64,000 nucleotides of DNA from CAZHCA01 sp964530825. Its GTDB lineage: Bacteria > Bacteroidota > Bacteroidia > Chitinophagales > Saprospiraceae. This document shows, piece by piece, positions 9,148 to 17,254 of the stretch; the first letter of the stretch is position 1, and the number at the start of each line of letters is the position of its first letter. The notes below the pieces were generated by a model that worked only from the letters and a program-made list of their open reading frames with translations, had not been told where the DNA came from and made no database searches. The position numbers and the translations under genes were made by a program. Location: the NCBI GenBank assembly GCA_964530825.1, contig CAZHCA010000005.1, forward strand, positions 1 to 64,000, written 5' to 3'.

Positions 9148-10548
9148 ATGCCAAAAATCGAAAGAACCGACAAAGATCAACTACAGGCATCCCTGACCAT
9201 CACGCTCGATAAGTCCGACTACGAGCCGCGCCTCAAGGAGCAGTTGGCAAAATACCAACAGCAATCCCACATGAAGGGGTTCCGCAAGGGCAAAACGCCC
9301 ATTGGAATGCTCCGCAAAATGTACGGCAAATCCCTGATGGCCGACGTCATCAATGAACTCATCCAGCGCGAGCTCTTTACCTACTTGCGTGAGCAAGAGC
9401 TCGACATCCTCGGTCAGCCCATTCCGGCCGAAGATCAAGACGGGATTTCTTTCGATGATACAAATAAGCCTTTTGTCTTCACCTTCGATATCGGGTTGCA
9501 ACCGGCATTCGACGTAGCAGGCGCCGACGAAGATGCTACCTACGAGAAATACGACGTCGAAATCCCCGACGCTGTTATTGACGAAGAACTGGATCAGCTG
9601 CGCAGGCAACACGGCGAACGGGAATTCTCCGAGTCAGCAATACGCGAAGATGACCTCCTGAAGCTCAAAGCAATAGAACTCGAGGGCGATACCCCTAAAG
9701 AAGACGGAGTGGAAGCCGAGTTCAGCGTCCTGGTCAGTAACCTCAGCGATCAGGCACGCCAGGTCTTCCTCGGGCTTAAAGTGGGCGATTCGACCCATTA
9801 CAACGTATTCGAGCTGGAAGACAATACCACGGAAGCCTATGTGCGCCGCCATTTCCTCAACCTGGAGAAAGAAGACGTGCGAACCGTCAACCCCACTTTT
9901 CATTTCACCGTGCAGGAAGCGAGCCATATTGTCGAGGCTGAAATGAACCAATCCTTCTTTGACAAAGTTTTCGGCGAGGGCGCCGTAGAGAGTGAAGAAG
10001 AATTTCGGGACAAAATGGAGGAGAACATCAGCAAATATTACGAACGCCAGTCCGAAGGCCTGCTATTCCGCGACCTGCAACAGGGGCTAATGGACCACAA
10101 CACACCCGATCTGCCCGATGCGTTCCTCAAGCGCTGGCTGTTGACTTCTAACGAAGAGGCCTCGGCCGAAGATATTGAAAAAGAGTACGATGCTTTTGCC
10201 GAAAACTTGCGCTGGACCCTGGTGCGCAATCGCCTAGCCGATCGGTTCGAGGTAAAAATCACCGAAGAGGAAGTTAAGGGGGCTTTCGCCTCGCGCGTAG
10301 CCAACTATATGCAAGGGGCGGCCGGTTTATCGCCCGACATTCTGAATTCTTTGGTCGAGCGCCTCATGCAGGACGAAAACCAGGTGCGGCAAGTCGAAGA
10401 GGAAATCCTCAATGAAAAAGTGCTGGAAGAAGTGGCGGGTGCCGTGACGATTGTCGACAAGCCCATCGACGTCGAAGCCTTTAAAAAAGTGCTGGAAGAA
10501 GCACAGGCCGCAGCCGCGCCGCCGAAGCCACTTGAAGAGGAAGAATAA
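9148..10548 (+). CDS. tig: Trigger factor
   Basis: A ribosome-associated chaperone that meets nascent chains at the exit tunnel. At 466 residues it is full length. The ribosome-binding loop GFRKGKTP lies at residues 44-51 in the N-terminal domain. The middle domain is divergent from the classical FKBP-type PPIase, as is common in Bacteroidota, and the C-terminal helical arms contain the usual long acidic helices, ending in an Ala/Pro and Glu-rich tail. It is first in a plus-strand series tig, clpP, clpX, the conserved order in many bacteria. A terminator-like hairpin follows at 10557. Confidence 0.95.
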   Translation: MPKIERTDKDQLQASLTITLDKSDYEPRLKEQLAKYQQQSHMKGFRKGKTPIGMLRKMYGKSLMADVINELIQRELFTYLREQELDILGQPIPAEDQDGISFDDTNKPFVFTFDIGLQPAFDVAGADEDATYEKYDVEIPDAVIDEELDQLRRQHGEREFSESAIREDDLLKLKAIELEGDTPKEDGVEAEFSVLVSNLSDQARQVFLGLKVGDSTHYNVFELEDNTTEAYVRRHFLNLEKEDVRTVNPTFHFTVQEASHIVEAEMNQSFFDKVFGEGAVESEEEFRDKMEENISKYYERQSEGLLFRDLQQGLMDHNTPDLPDAFLKRWLLTSNEEASAEDIEKEYDAFAENLRWTLVRNRLADRFEVKITEEEVKGAFASRVANYMQGAAGLSPDILNSLVERLMQDENQVRQVEEEILNEKVLEEVAGAVTIVDKPIDVEAFKKVLEEAQAAAAPPKPLEEEE

Positions 10549-10556
10549 CGGACAAA

Positions 10557-10598
10557 AAATCGCCCACTCAACCCCGGAGCGAGCGATTTGTTATTATT
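10557..10598 (+). terminator. Hairpin terminator after tig
   Basis: AAATCGC (10557-10563) pairs with GCGATTT (10583-10589), followed by a T-rich run to about 10600. The A-rich side allows activity in both directions. It separates tig from clpP only partly, since the loop is long (19 nt). Confidence 0.5.
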
Positions 10599-10655
10599 TT
10601 ACTTTCCACGCCGGGCTTTACCCGGAATTACGCACGAATAAACTCAACCAACATT

Positions 10656-11363
10656 ATGTTGAATAAGGACGAATTCATGAAGTATGCTACCAAGCACCTC
10701 GGTATGAGTAGCATGCACCTTGAGCGGTACGCCGAAAAAAATATGGCCACCGCCCCGAACATCCAAGCCTTTACCCCCAACGTCATCGAAGAGCGTCAGA
10801 TGAATATCGTTGGTCTCGATGTTTTCTCCCGCCTGATGATGGACCGCATCATCTTTCTGGGCGTACCCATCAACGATTACGTGGCCAACGTCGTACAGGC
10901 ACAACTGTTGTTCTTGGAGTCTACCGACCCGAAGCGGGATGTACAAATGTTTATCAATAGTCCCGGGGGCTCAGTGATTTCCGGACTGGGTATCTACGAC
11001 ACCATGCAGTACGTTTCACCTGATGTAGGTACCATCTGCACCGGCATGGCCGCCTCCATGGGTGCCGTCCTGCTGACGGCCGGCACCAAGGGCAAACGCA
11101 CCTGCCTCTACCACAGCCGGGTGATGATTCACCAGCCGCTAGGCGGTATGCAAGGCCAGGTTTCCGACATGGAAATCTATTACAACCTGATCAAGGAGCA
11201 GCAAAAAGCCCTGTACGATATACTGGCTTACCACTCCGGACAAGACTACGATAAGATCGAAAAAGACAGCGACCGCGATAACTGGATGACGGCCGAAGAA
11301 GCCAAAGCATACGGTCTCATCGACGAGGTACTGGCGCGCAATAAATCGGAAAACAACCAGTAG
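10656..11363 (+). CDS. clpP: ATP-dependent Clp protease proteolytic subunit
   Basis: The serine peptidase subunit that forms the barrel docked by ClpX. The catalytic Ser134 lies in GMAASMGAV, His159 in VMIHQPLGG, and the Asp in the KDSDRDNW segment (about 203-210). The oligomer and substrate-groove motif INSPGGSV is at 100-107. At 235 residues it has an N-terminal extension of about 35 residues relative to the mature E. coli enzyme, possibly a propeptide. It lies between tig and clpX. Confidence 0.97.
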   Translation: MLNKDEFMKYATKHLGMSSMHLERYAEKNMATAPNIQAFTPNVIEERQMNIVGLDVFSRLMMDRIIFLGVPINDYVANVVQAQLLFLESTDPKRDVQMFINSPGGSVISGLGIYDTMQYVSPDVGTICTGMAASMGAVLLTAGTKGKRTCLYHSRVMIHQPLGGMQGQVSDMEIYYNLIKEQQKALYDILAYHSGQDYDKIEKDSDRDNWMTAEEAKAYGLIDEVLARNKSENNQ

Positions 11364-11385
11364 GTAAACGATTGATAACGGGATG

Positions 11386-11409
11386 GCGGGATGGTATCCC
11401 GCATTTTTT
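11386..11409 (+). terminator. Rho-independent terminator between clpP and clpX
   Basis: GCGGGAT (11386-11392) and ATCCCGC (11396-11402) form a perfect 7-bp stem with a GGT loop, followed directly by ATTTTTT. This is a textbook intrinsic terminator located 23 bases after the clpP stop, so clpX probably has its own promoter or depends on readthrough. Confidence 0.8.
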
Positions 11410-11449
11410 CTTTCCTTCGCGGAGAAGAAAATCTAAAAAAAAGGACGGT

Positions 11450-12694
11450 ATGCGGAAAAGTAAACAAAGTTATCGCTGTTCCTTCTGCGGCAGGGACAAG
11501 TCGGAGACGCTCATTCTAATTGCAGGGATCGATGCCCACATTTGCGAGGTCTGCGTGGAGCAGGCCAGCGAAATTATGGAGGAGGAACTCTACGGGAAAA
11601 ATGTCAATACCAGTGGAAAAGGCGATTTTGTGCTGCCCGACGGCATTACACCCCAGGATATTAAAGGACAGCTCGACCAATATGTCATCGGGCAAGACGC
11701 TGCCAAAAAATACCTTTCCGTTGCCGTTTACAACCACTACAAACGCTTGCGGCAAAATATTGCCGACGACGTCGAAATAGAAAAATCCAATATCCTGCTG
11801 GTCGGTCCGACGGGTACAGGTAAAACCTTGCTCGCCAAGACCATAGCCCGCTACCTGAATGTACCGTTTGCGATAGTCGATGCTACAGTCTTTACCGAAG
11901 CTGGCTACGTTGGTGAAGATGTGGAAAGCATCTTGAGTCGGCTGCTCCAGGTTTGCAACTACGATGTAGAAGCGGCCCAGCGTGGTATTGTCTACATTGA
12001 CGAGATCGATAAGATCGCCCGCAAAAGCGATAACCCCTCCATCACACGCGATGTCTCGGGCGAGGGCGTGCAGCAGGCCATGCTCAAGATGCTCGAAGGT
12101 ACGGATGTGAACGTGCCGCCCCAGGGCGGTCGTAAGCACCCTGAGCAGAAAATGGTCAAAATTAATACCGAAAATATCCTCTTCATCTGTGGAGGTGCTT
12201 TCGATGGGATCGATAAAGTCATTGCCCGCCGGGTCAACACCCAAGTGATCGGTTACCGCAAAGGCGAAGACGAAAGCATCGATAAAGACAACCTGCTCCA
12301 ATACATTCTGCACACCGACTTGAAATCCTTCGGTCTGATCCCCGAGCTGATCGGTCGCCTGCCGGTCCTTACCTATCTCGAGCCCCTTGATCACGTTGCG
12401 CTCAAGCGCATCCTGGTTGAACCGAAAAACGCTCTCGTGAAACAGTACCAAAAGCTTTTTGAGCTCGAAAACATCCAGTTGAGCTTCTCGGATGACGCAC
12501 TGGACTTCATCGCTACCAAGGCTCTGGAATTCAACCTGGGGGCACGCGGATTGCGCTCCATTTGCGAAGCGATCATGACCGATGCAATGTTTGAAATGCC
12601 CTCGGAAAAACAGGCGCAAAAGCTGGAGATCACCGCCGATTATGCGGCCGAAAAAGTGTCGGGCAGTAAATTGAGCCAGCTGAAGGCAGCTTGA
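11450..12694 (+). CDS. clpX: ATP-dependent Clp protease ATP-binding subunit ClpX
   Basis: An AAA+ unfoldase that feeds substrates to ClpP. From ATG 11450 (414 residues) it has the N-terminal zinc-binding domain with C10, C13, C32 and C35, Walker A GPTGTGKT at 119-126, Walker B IVYIDEIDK around 180-188, and the RKH loop GGRKHP. The ClpP-docking loop position reads VIGYR, an IGF-loop variant. The 11450 start, preceded by AAGGACGG, is chosen because the 26 extra codons from 11372 would be translated from the clpP terminator itself. The C-terminal small domain (LGARGLRSICEAIM) is complete. Confidence 0.97.
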   Translation: MRKSKQSYRCSFCGRDKSETLILIAGIDAHICEVCVEQASEIMEEELYGKNVNTSGKGDFVLPDGITPQDIKGQLDQYVIGQDAAKKYLSVAVYNHYKRLRQNIADDVEIEKSNILLVGPTGTGKTLLAKTIARYLNVPFAIVDATVFTEAGYVGEDVESILSRLLQVCNYDVEAAQRGIVYIDEIDKIARKSDNPSITRDVSGEGVQQAMLKMLEGTDVNVPPQGGRKHPEQKMVKINTENILFICGGAFDGIDKVIARRVNTQVIGYRKGEDESIDKDNLLQYILHTDLKSFGLIPELIGRLPVLTYLEPLDHVALKRILVEPKNALVKQYQKLFELENIQLSFSDDALDFIATKALEFNLGARGLRSICEAIMTDAMFEMPSEKQAQKLEITADYAAEKVSGSKLSQLKAA

Positions 12695-12850
12695 TAAGAA
12701 GCTTGGCCCTCAAACGCGATTTGAGAACGAGGTTTAAGTTTTGCCTTTGCGGGTGAGGCGTTTCGTTCCGACGGTGCTATACTCCAGGGGGATGAGTAAA
12801 CTTCATCTCCGAAGTACTGATCGAAACAATACAAGTAACCTAACTTCAGC

Positions 12851-13654
12851 ATGCAGCGGTATTTTCTCGAATTGGCTTACAATGGCGCCAAATACTTCGG
12901 ATGGCAGAAGCAACCCGAACAGGTCTCGGTGCAAGAGACCCTGGAAGACGCCCTGAGTACCATCCTGGGGGGCATCATTGAAGTGACCGGTTGTGGGCGT
13001 ACCGACACCGGCGTACATGCCAGCCGATACTTCGCTCATTTCGATTTCGGGGGTATTTTCCCCCCCACTTTTCTGCCCCGCCTGAATAAGTTCTTGCCAC
13101 CCGATATCGCCGTATACCGCCTGATCCCCGTCGCCTGGGATGCCCACGCCCGCTACGATGCCACCTACCGTGCCTACGCCTACCACCTAGTCTTTGAAAA
13201 AGACCCTTTCCACCAGCAGACCGTCACGCCCTATACCTATCCCCACCCCCTAAACCGGACGGCCATGCAGGCGGCTGCCGCCTTGCTATTGGAACACCAA
13301 TCTTTTTTTCCTTTTTGCAAAGCCCACGGTAGCGCCAAGACAATGGTTTGCCAGCTTTTTCGTTCGGAATGGGCTTTCTCCACTGACGGCCGGCGTGCCG
13401 TTTACCAAATTGCGGCCAATCGCTTTCTGCGTGGCATGGTGCGCCTGATCGTCGGTATGTGCCTCAACGTAGGTCGGGGCAAGCTGGAACTCGATCAGGT
13501 GAGCCAGGCCCTCGATCGCCAGGAGCGACTGCCGATGAATACGAGTGCACCGCCCGAGGGCTTGTTTCTCACCGAAGTACGCTATCCCTATGTCAAAGAT
13601 CGGGGCGAGGATAAGCGTAGCGCTTCTGGACAAGACGCCGATGCTGAAGCATAA
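12851..13654 (+). CDS. truA: tRNA pseudouridine(38-40) synthase TruA
   Basis: Isomerises uridines 38-40 in the tRNA anticodon arm. At 267 residues it matches the family. The catalytic Asp52 lies in GCGRTDTGVHA, and the C-terminal motif NRFLRGMVRLIVG is intact. The last 20 residues are a charged tail (about residues 248-267). It follows clpX on the same strand after about 155 bp, which contain a weak hairpin (CTCAAA/TTTGAG). Confidence 0.97.
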   Translation: MQRYFLELAYNGAKYFGWQKQPEQVSVQETLEDALSTILGGIIEVTGCGRTDTGVHASRYFAHFDFGGIFPPTFLPRLNKFLPPDIAVYRLIPVAWDAHARYDATYRAYAYHLVFEKDPFHQQTVTPYTYPHPLNRTAMQAAAALLLEHQSFFPFCKAHGSAKTMVCQLFRSEWAFSTDGRRAVYQIAANRFLRGMVRLIVGMCLNVGRGKLELDQVSQALDRQERLPMNTSAPPEGLFLTEVRYPYVKDRGEDKRSASGQDADAEA

Positions 13655-14263
13655 AGTCGCAACCATCTTAAGTAGCAACCATCTTCCCTTTCCCCAGCCA
13701 CCTCCTGCCTCCCCAGTAGTTCGCTAATGGCTTCGCACAGACGTATTATCTATTGTGGTGGCGCATCGGCCCGCCCTGGCGCCCGTAATGCACCGGGGAA
13801 AACGGAAGTGATTTTTTTCATCAGGCCTTTCGAATGCAAATGGAAAGAAAAAAGGTCGAGGGAGTTTCCCACAACCAGGATTAGGACAGGAATGGAGCAA
13901 GTAAGCCGCCCAACGATCCGGCATGCCTGCTCCGGATTGCAAGGGCTATTGGCAGCTGGAAAGACGATCTCCCCCAACAGCTTTGAAGGACGACCAAAAC
14001 AGGAGCAGGAGCACCATAGTTTGCTCGCTAAGAGCTAATCCAAGTATTTAACGATCAATGCTTTACTTGAAAAAGTATATTATTTGTTCCGCATTTAGCT
14101 AGGTAAAGCATTCCATAATTTGTCGTGGCTTCTTATTGCAGGATTTCAGAAATTGCATTTAATCCGTTAATTCAACGGACTCCTACAAATCATCGACTAC
14201 CTGTCCAGAATAGCTAAGGATGTAGATTAAAATTGATTAATAATTACAATTAAACTGGCTATT
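13655..14263. other. 609-bp region with no convincing gene
   Basis: An 11-bp direct repeat GCAACCATCTT occurs at 13659-13669 and 13675-13685. Short overlapping frames on both strands give no recognisable protein. From about 14040 the sequence turns AT-rich, marking the start of the accessory island. An inverted repeat TCCGTT/AACGGA lies at 14163-14179, about 85 bases before the fulvocin-related gene, and may be regulatory. Confidence 0.4.
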
Positions 14264-14896
14264 ATGGAAAGAGGTTTACGTTTGTTACCGGGTATTTTGC
14301 TTTTTGCCTTGTTAACGTTGGTAGCTTGCCACGAGACTACTGAGCCCTTGAAAAAAGCAATCTGTCGCAGCGATTTTATCAAAGGAAAAAGCTTTGTCGA
14401 AATGAAAAGGGCGTACGCAGAATTAGCAGATGGAGAAAAGCTCCATTTATGGAAGGAAAAAATAGCTCATTTACAAACACTTGAGTTGCCAGAGCCGCAT
14501 TTAATTCACCTTGCTGAACTAGAGAAAAACCTGGCTGAATTAGATAACATCAGTGATTTGGCGGAGCATACAACAATCATGACTACGGCGTTAGCCCTAG
14601 CCCAAATGACGCCCGCTGAAGACTTTATTCGAATGTTTTGCTCTCTGGAAGATTACACTTATCCGGGCGCTTTCACAGGTTCCGATATTTGCTATCCCTG
14701 CGTGACGGCTCTCAGCGGTCCCCGGTCGGTCACAACGGGCAGTGCGGTCGATTTTCGGGGTGGAAAATGCAATTGCAAATGGACTTGTTCATTCATGGAA
14801 ACGTTCTACGGTGGCGAGACAACGGACGATTGTACGTCTACCAGTTCGGGATGCGGCTTTCTGTGGACACAGCCCTGCGATAAGCGATGGGAATAA
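14264..14896 (+). CDS. Fulvocin C-related lipoprotein (bacteriocin-like C-terminus)
   Basis: A 210-residue protein with a lipoprotein signal peptide (lipobox LVAC, Cys22), a charged helical middle (about residues 30-115) and a Cys-rich C-terminus. The last 45 residues contain CNCKWTC, DDCTSTSSGCGFLW and PCDKRW. This resembles fulvocin C, the Cys-rich bacteriocin of Myxococcus fulvus, in which a CxC start and a C..TxxGCGxxW block are also found (compared from memory). Nine cysteines lie in the last 80 residues. It probably belongs to the group annotated as fulvocin C-related proteins in Bacteroidota. Whether it is toxic, or a surface protein that merely shares the fold, is unknown. It starts an AT-rich island. 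Confidence 0.65.
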   Translation: MERGLRLLPGILLFALLTLVACHETTEPLKKAICRSDFIKGKSFVEMKRAYAELADGEKLHLWKEKIAHLQTLELPEPHLIHLAELEKNLAELDNISDLAEHTTIMTTALALAQMTPAEDFIRMFCSLEDYTYPGAFTGSDICYPCVTALSGPRSVTTGSAVDFRGGKCNCKWTCSFMETFYGGETTDDCTSTSSGCGFLWTQPCDKRWE

Positions 14897-14971
14897 CCGG
14901 GATAAATACATCAAATGGTTTATATCTCTAATTCGAAGAATCCTTGAGGCATTTAACCAAACATATGCGAT

Positions 14972-15340
14972 ATGAATATTGAAAAAAGTACGAATCAATC
15001 AATGTCTACGCTTAGAATACTGGGTATCATCCTATTCAACGTCGCTTTTACGGGGCTGATGGGTTTCCTGACCCTGGATTCCTTTGCGAGTATGAACAGC
15101 CGGTTTGCAGCGATGGTATTCGCGGTCCTCATCCCGTACTTAGTCGTGCTAAAAACGCCCGGCATAAATGGGCCGGCACGCTCTTTGTACTACGGTGCAG
15201 GGCTGGCGTTTTATCTCGTTTTTGCCTTGATAACGGTCGGCTGGCGTACCTGCCTGCATACTGGTCTTTTGCCGTTCCTGCTGCTGACCCTTTTCTGCTT
15301 GCGATTTGGCCACCGGCTGTTTTTCTGGGAGCAAAACTAG
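14972..15340 (+). CDS. Small four-helix membrane protein, possible immunity partner
   Basis: A 122-residue hydrophobic protein with about four predicted membrane helices (LGIILFNVAFTGLMGFL, FAAMVFAVLIPYLVVL, LYYGAGLAFYLVFALITV, LLPFLLLTLFCLRF). It lies 75 bp downstream of the fulvocin C-related gene on the same strand, so co-expression is plausible. Small multi-helix membrane proteins next to bacteriocins are often immunity proteins, but this is inference from position only. I recognise no family. The start could be ATG 14972 or 15002. Confidence 0.6.
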   Translation: MNIEKSTNQSMSTLRILGIILFNVAFTGLMGFLTLDSFASMNSRFAAMVFAVLIPYLVVLKTPGINGPARSLYYGAGLAFYLVFALITVGWRTCLHTGLLPFLLLTLFCLRFGHRLFFWEQN

Positions 15341-15690
15341 TAGGAAGAACTGCTAAACAATTAGATTACGCCATACAAAAGCGTCAAGCGACTTTCTATC
15401 CTTTCGGGTTGATCGATTTTAGGCCCGGAAATTAATTGCCGCTTTGATTTTCCTAAATTCGGTAAAAGCCGCTGGTTTTACATGCTTTTTGCCCACCCAT
15501 TTTTTTGCAAAAAAACAAAACCACTAAATCTTACCTGAAGATAAAATATATTTTAATTGAATTCCAATCTGGATTTTACATTGTAATTATTCCAAACCCA
15601 GTTAGATTCAGTAAAAATTTAACAGCAGTTGTTATTGTTTTATTTATTGTTTTCTCATAACTTGATTACGGTATTTAAAATACTTTAGTT
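15341..15690. other. AT-rich 350-bp intergenic region
   Basis: No protein gene is recognised. It is much more AT-rich than the core genes of the window. A palindrome TTTTTTTGCAAAAAAA lies at 15500-15515. Just upstream of the next gene there is a near -7 box (TACTTTAG, 15681-15688), but it lies too close to the ATG at 15691 to be its promoter. Confidence 0.4.
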
Positions 15691-15924
15691 ATGAAAAAGC
15701 AACTTGGTACTCCGTATAGCAAGACCTATTGCACCCGTAGTCAACTAGCCAACTGGTACGGTATTCACCCCAACACCCTGCGCAATTGGCTCCAGCGCCT
15801 GGGGCTACAGTTACCTTCGGGATTGTTATCCCCCATTGACCAGCAACGCATCTTCGAAGCACTGGGCGACCCGCCCGCCATCGAAGATTCAGAAAACGCA
15901 CAAGAACGCACAAGTGACTACTAG
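15691..15924 (+). CDS. Small helix-turn-helix-like protein
   Basis: A 77-residue protein. Residues 13-42 (CTRSQLANWYGIHPNTL followed by RNWLQRLGL) read as a helix-turn-helix resembling MerR- or terminase-like winged helices, followed by SPIDQQRIFEALGDPP. It could bind DNA as a local regulator. An inverted repeat lies 18 bases downstream of its stop, in front of the Cys-rich peptide gene, and may be its operator (inference). I do not recognise a named family. Confidence 0.6.
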   Translation: MKKQLGTPYSKTYCTRSQLANWYGIHPNTLRNWLQRLGLQLPSGLLSPIDQQRIFEALGDPPAIEDSENAQERTSDY

Positions 15925-15941
15925 GAAGTTTGCAATATTGA

Positions 15942-15963
15942 GGTGAAAACCAATTATTTCACC
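15942..15963. promoter_or_regulatory. Inverted repeat before Cys-rich peptide gene
   Basis: GGTGAAA (15942-15948) and TTTCACC (15957-15963) form a perfect 7-bp inverted repeat with 8 bases between, ending 14 bases before the ATG at 15978. The short centre and position suit an operator for a dimeric regulator such as the preceding HTH protein, or a hairpin in the leader. Confidence 0.45.
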
Positions 15964-15977
15964 AAATTTTCTTCTCT

Positions 15978-16292
15978 ATGAAAAATGTAGTCCTTTTACT
16001 TAGCTTTTTGTTAATAGGATCTTTTGTGCACGCCGCAACCAACGCTCTACCCACCGAAAATGAAGCCGGATTGATGTTGACAGACCCGGAAGAACCGACC
16101 GAGAAATCTACTTACGAAACCGTGGAGGAGCAACCGGATTGTGAAGTCATTGAAATTACATGCTCTGGATGTGGCTGTGATGAAACCTTTTATGCGCAGT
16201 ATTGTGATAACGGTTTGTATCCTCCACTCGCTGATTGGGTTGAACGCCTATGTGGCCAAGCCTGCGGGGGAACGGATTGGGGCGGATGCTGA
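15978..16292 (+). CDS. Secreted Cys-rich peptide precursor (8 Cys)
   Basis: A 104-residue protein with a Sec signal peptide (MKNVVLLLSFLLIGSFVHA, cleavage near 19-20), an acidic linker rich in Glu, Pro and Thr (about 22-53), and a C-terminal core of about 50 residues holding all eight cysteines (ITCSGCGCDE, QYCDNG, LCGQACGGTDWGGC). An even cysteine number fits four disulfides. It shares the layout of leader plus Cys-rich core with the fulvocin C-related protein, but the spacing differs, so it is not an obvious homologue. It precedes the GLPGLI and barrel genes. A bacteriocin, signal or surface peptide role is inference. Confidence 0.65.
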   Translation: MKNVVLLLSFLLIGSFVHAATNALPTENEAGLMLTDPEEPTEKSTYETVEEQPDCEVIEITCSGCGCDETFYAQYCDNGLYPPLADWVERLCGQACGGTDWGGC

Positions 16293-16334
16293 TTTACTTT
16301 TGTACCGGATTCTTTAAAGACTTTATAGCATGTT

Positions 16335-16370
16335 CCCAGGCCGGTAAGGCCTCTGTCTTATTGGCCTGGG
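16335..16370 (+). terminator. Hairpin after Cys-rich peptide gene
   Basis: CCCAGGCC (16335-16342) pairs with GGCCTGGG (16363-16370), an 8-bp perfect stem 42 bases after the stop. No T-tract follows, so it may act as an mRNA-stabilising or attenuating structure rather than a strong terminator before the GLPGLI gene. Confidence 0.45.
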
Positions 16371-16403
16371 TCTAACTATAATCAGCCGCTTAAATCAAAA
16401 AGG

Positions 16404-17243
16404 ATGACCAAAACAATTTTGTATTGCTGCTTTATCTTTAATAGCCTGGCCTTTCTGGCCGGCGCCCAGGATACCGCCCGGTATACCGTTTATTATGACT
16501 TCACTTTTATTACGGATACCAGTGCCGAAGCGTACGCTCTTCCGGTAGAGTGTATGCTGTTTCGGGTAAAAGATGAATCTCGCTTTTGTACAAGCAATTT
16601 GTATTTAAGGGATTCTACCCTCATGCATTTTAGAGAAAAAAACCCCGAACCGGACCTCTCTAACAAAAAGGAAGTTCAGGAATACATCAAATCGGTCCAG
16701 AATAGAGAAAACCGCATACAAGTTCGCAACCAGATCAAAGTCATTAAAAACTTCCAGACGGGACGATTTAAGTCCATTGTACCCTTTCTGACCTATCCGG
16801 CCCAATACCTGGAAGAATCTATGGCTTTGGATTGGGAAATCACGGGGGAAGAAGACACCATCGCCGGGCTGACCTGCACCAAAGCAATTACCGATTACGG
16901 CGGGCGGCGCTACCACGCCTGGTTCTCGCCGGAAGTGCCCATCAATGACGGCCCCTATGTCTTCCAGGGACTGCCCGGGCTTATCGTACGAGTAAGGGAC
17001 ACAAAAGGATGGTACGATTTCACCCTGACCAAGGTCATCGCGAAAAAGACCACCCGGTACCTGGCTACTTGGCTCGATGAATACAGCCAGCAGCTCGACC
17101 GCGTCGCCTACGTCGACAAATTAACCGAATTCAAGGACAACCCCAAAATGCCGTCCGGCGTAAGGGGGTTATCCGGAGAAGCTATGCTGCAAATAAAAAA
17201 CTCCTACAAGGCCCGTTTCGATTTGCTGATGGAGCAGTACTAA
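16404..17243 (+). CDS. GLPGLI family protein
   Basis: A 279-residue exported protein (signal peptide ending near FLAGAQD, residue 21) with the family-defining motif QGLPGLIVRV (about residues 192-201). Earlier blocks match the family: DWEITGEEDTIAGLTCTKA in two adjoining parts around 146-164, and RRYHAWFSPEVPINDGPY just before the motif. The function of GLPGLI proteins is not established. They are Bacteroidota-specific and often sit next to a carboxypeptidase-regulatory-domain barrel protein, as here, where the downstream gene starts 11 bases after the stop. Confidence 0.92.
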   Translation: MTKTILYCCFIFNSLAFLAGAQDTARYTVYYDFTFITDTSAEAYALPVECMLFRVKDESRFCTSNLYLRDSTLMHFREKNPEPDLSNKKEVQEYIKSVQNRENRIQVRNQIKVIKNFQTGRFKSIVPFLTYPAQYLEESMALDWEITGEEDTIAGLTCTKAITDYGGRRYHAWFSPEVPINDGPYVFQGLPGLIVRVRDTKGWYDFTLTKVIAKKTTRYLATWLDEYSQQLDRVAYVDKLTEFKDNPKMPSGVRGLSGEAMLQIKNSYKARFDLLMEQY

Positions 17244-17254
17244 TTTAGATCCTC

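Noticed and set aside
13659..13685. 11-bp direct repeat as an attachment site
   Set aside because: Copies are only 16 bases apart and no integrase or tRNA is adjacent.
13727..14038. A 103-codon open frame on the plus strand
   Set aside because: Low-complexity and Arg-rich with no recognisable motif, overlapped by frames on the other strand; not supported as a gene.
15500..15515. TTTTTTTGCAAAAAAA palindrome as a possible origin or operator
   Set aside because: A-T runs of this kind are expected by chance in an AT-rich stretch; no repeats or genes support an origin.
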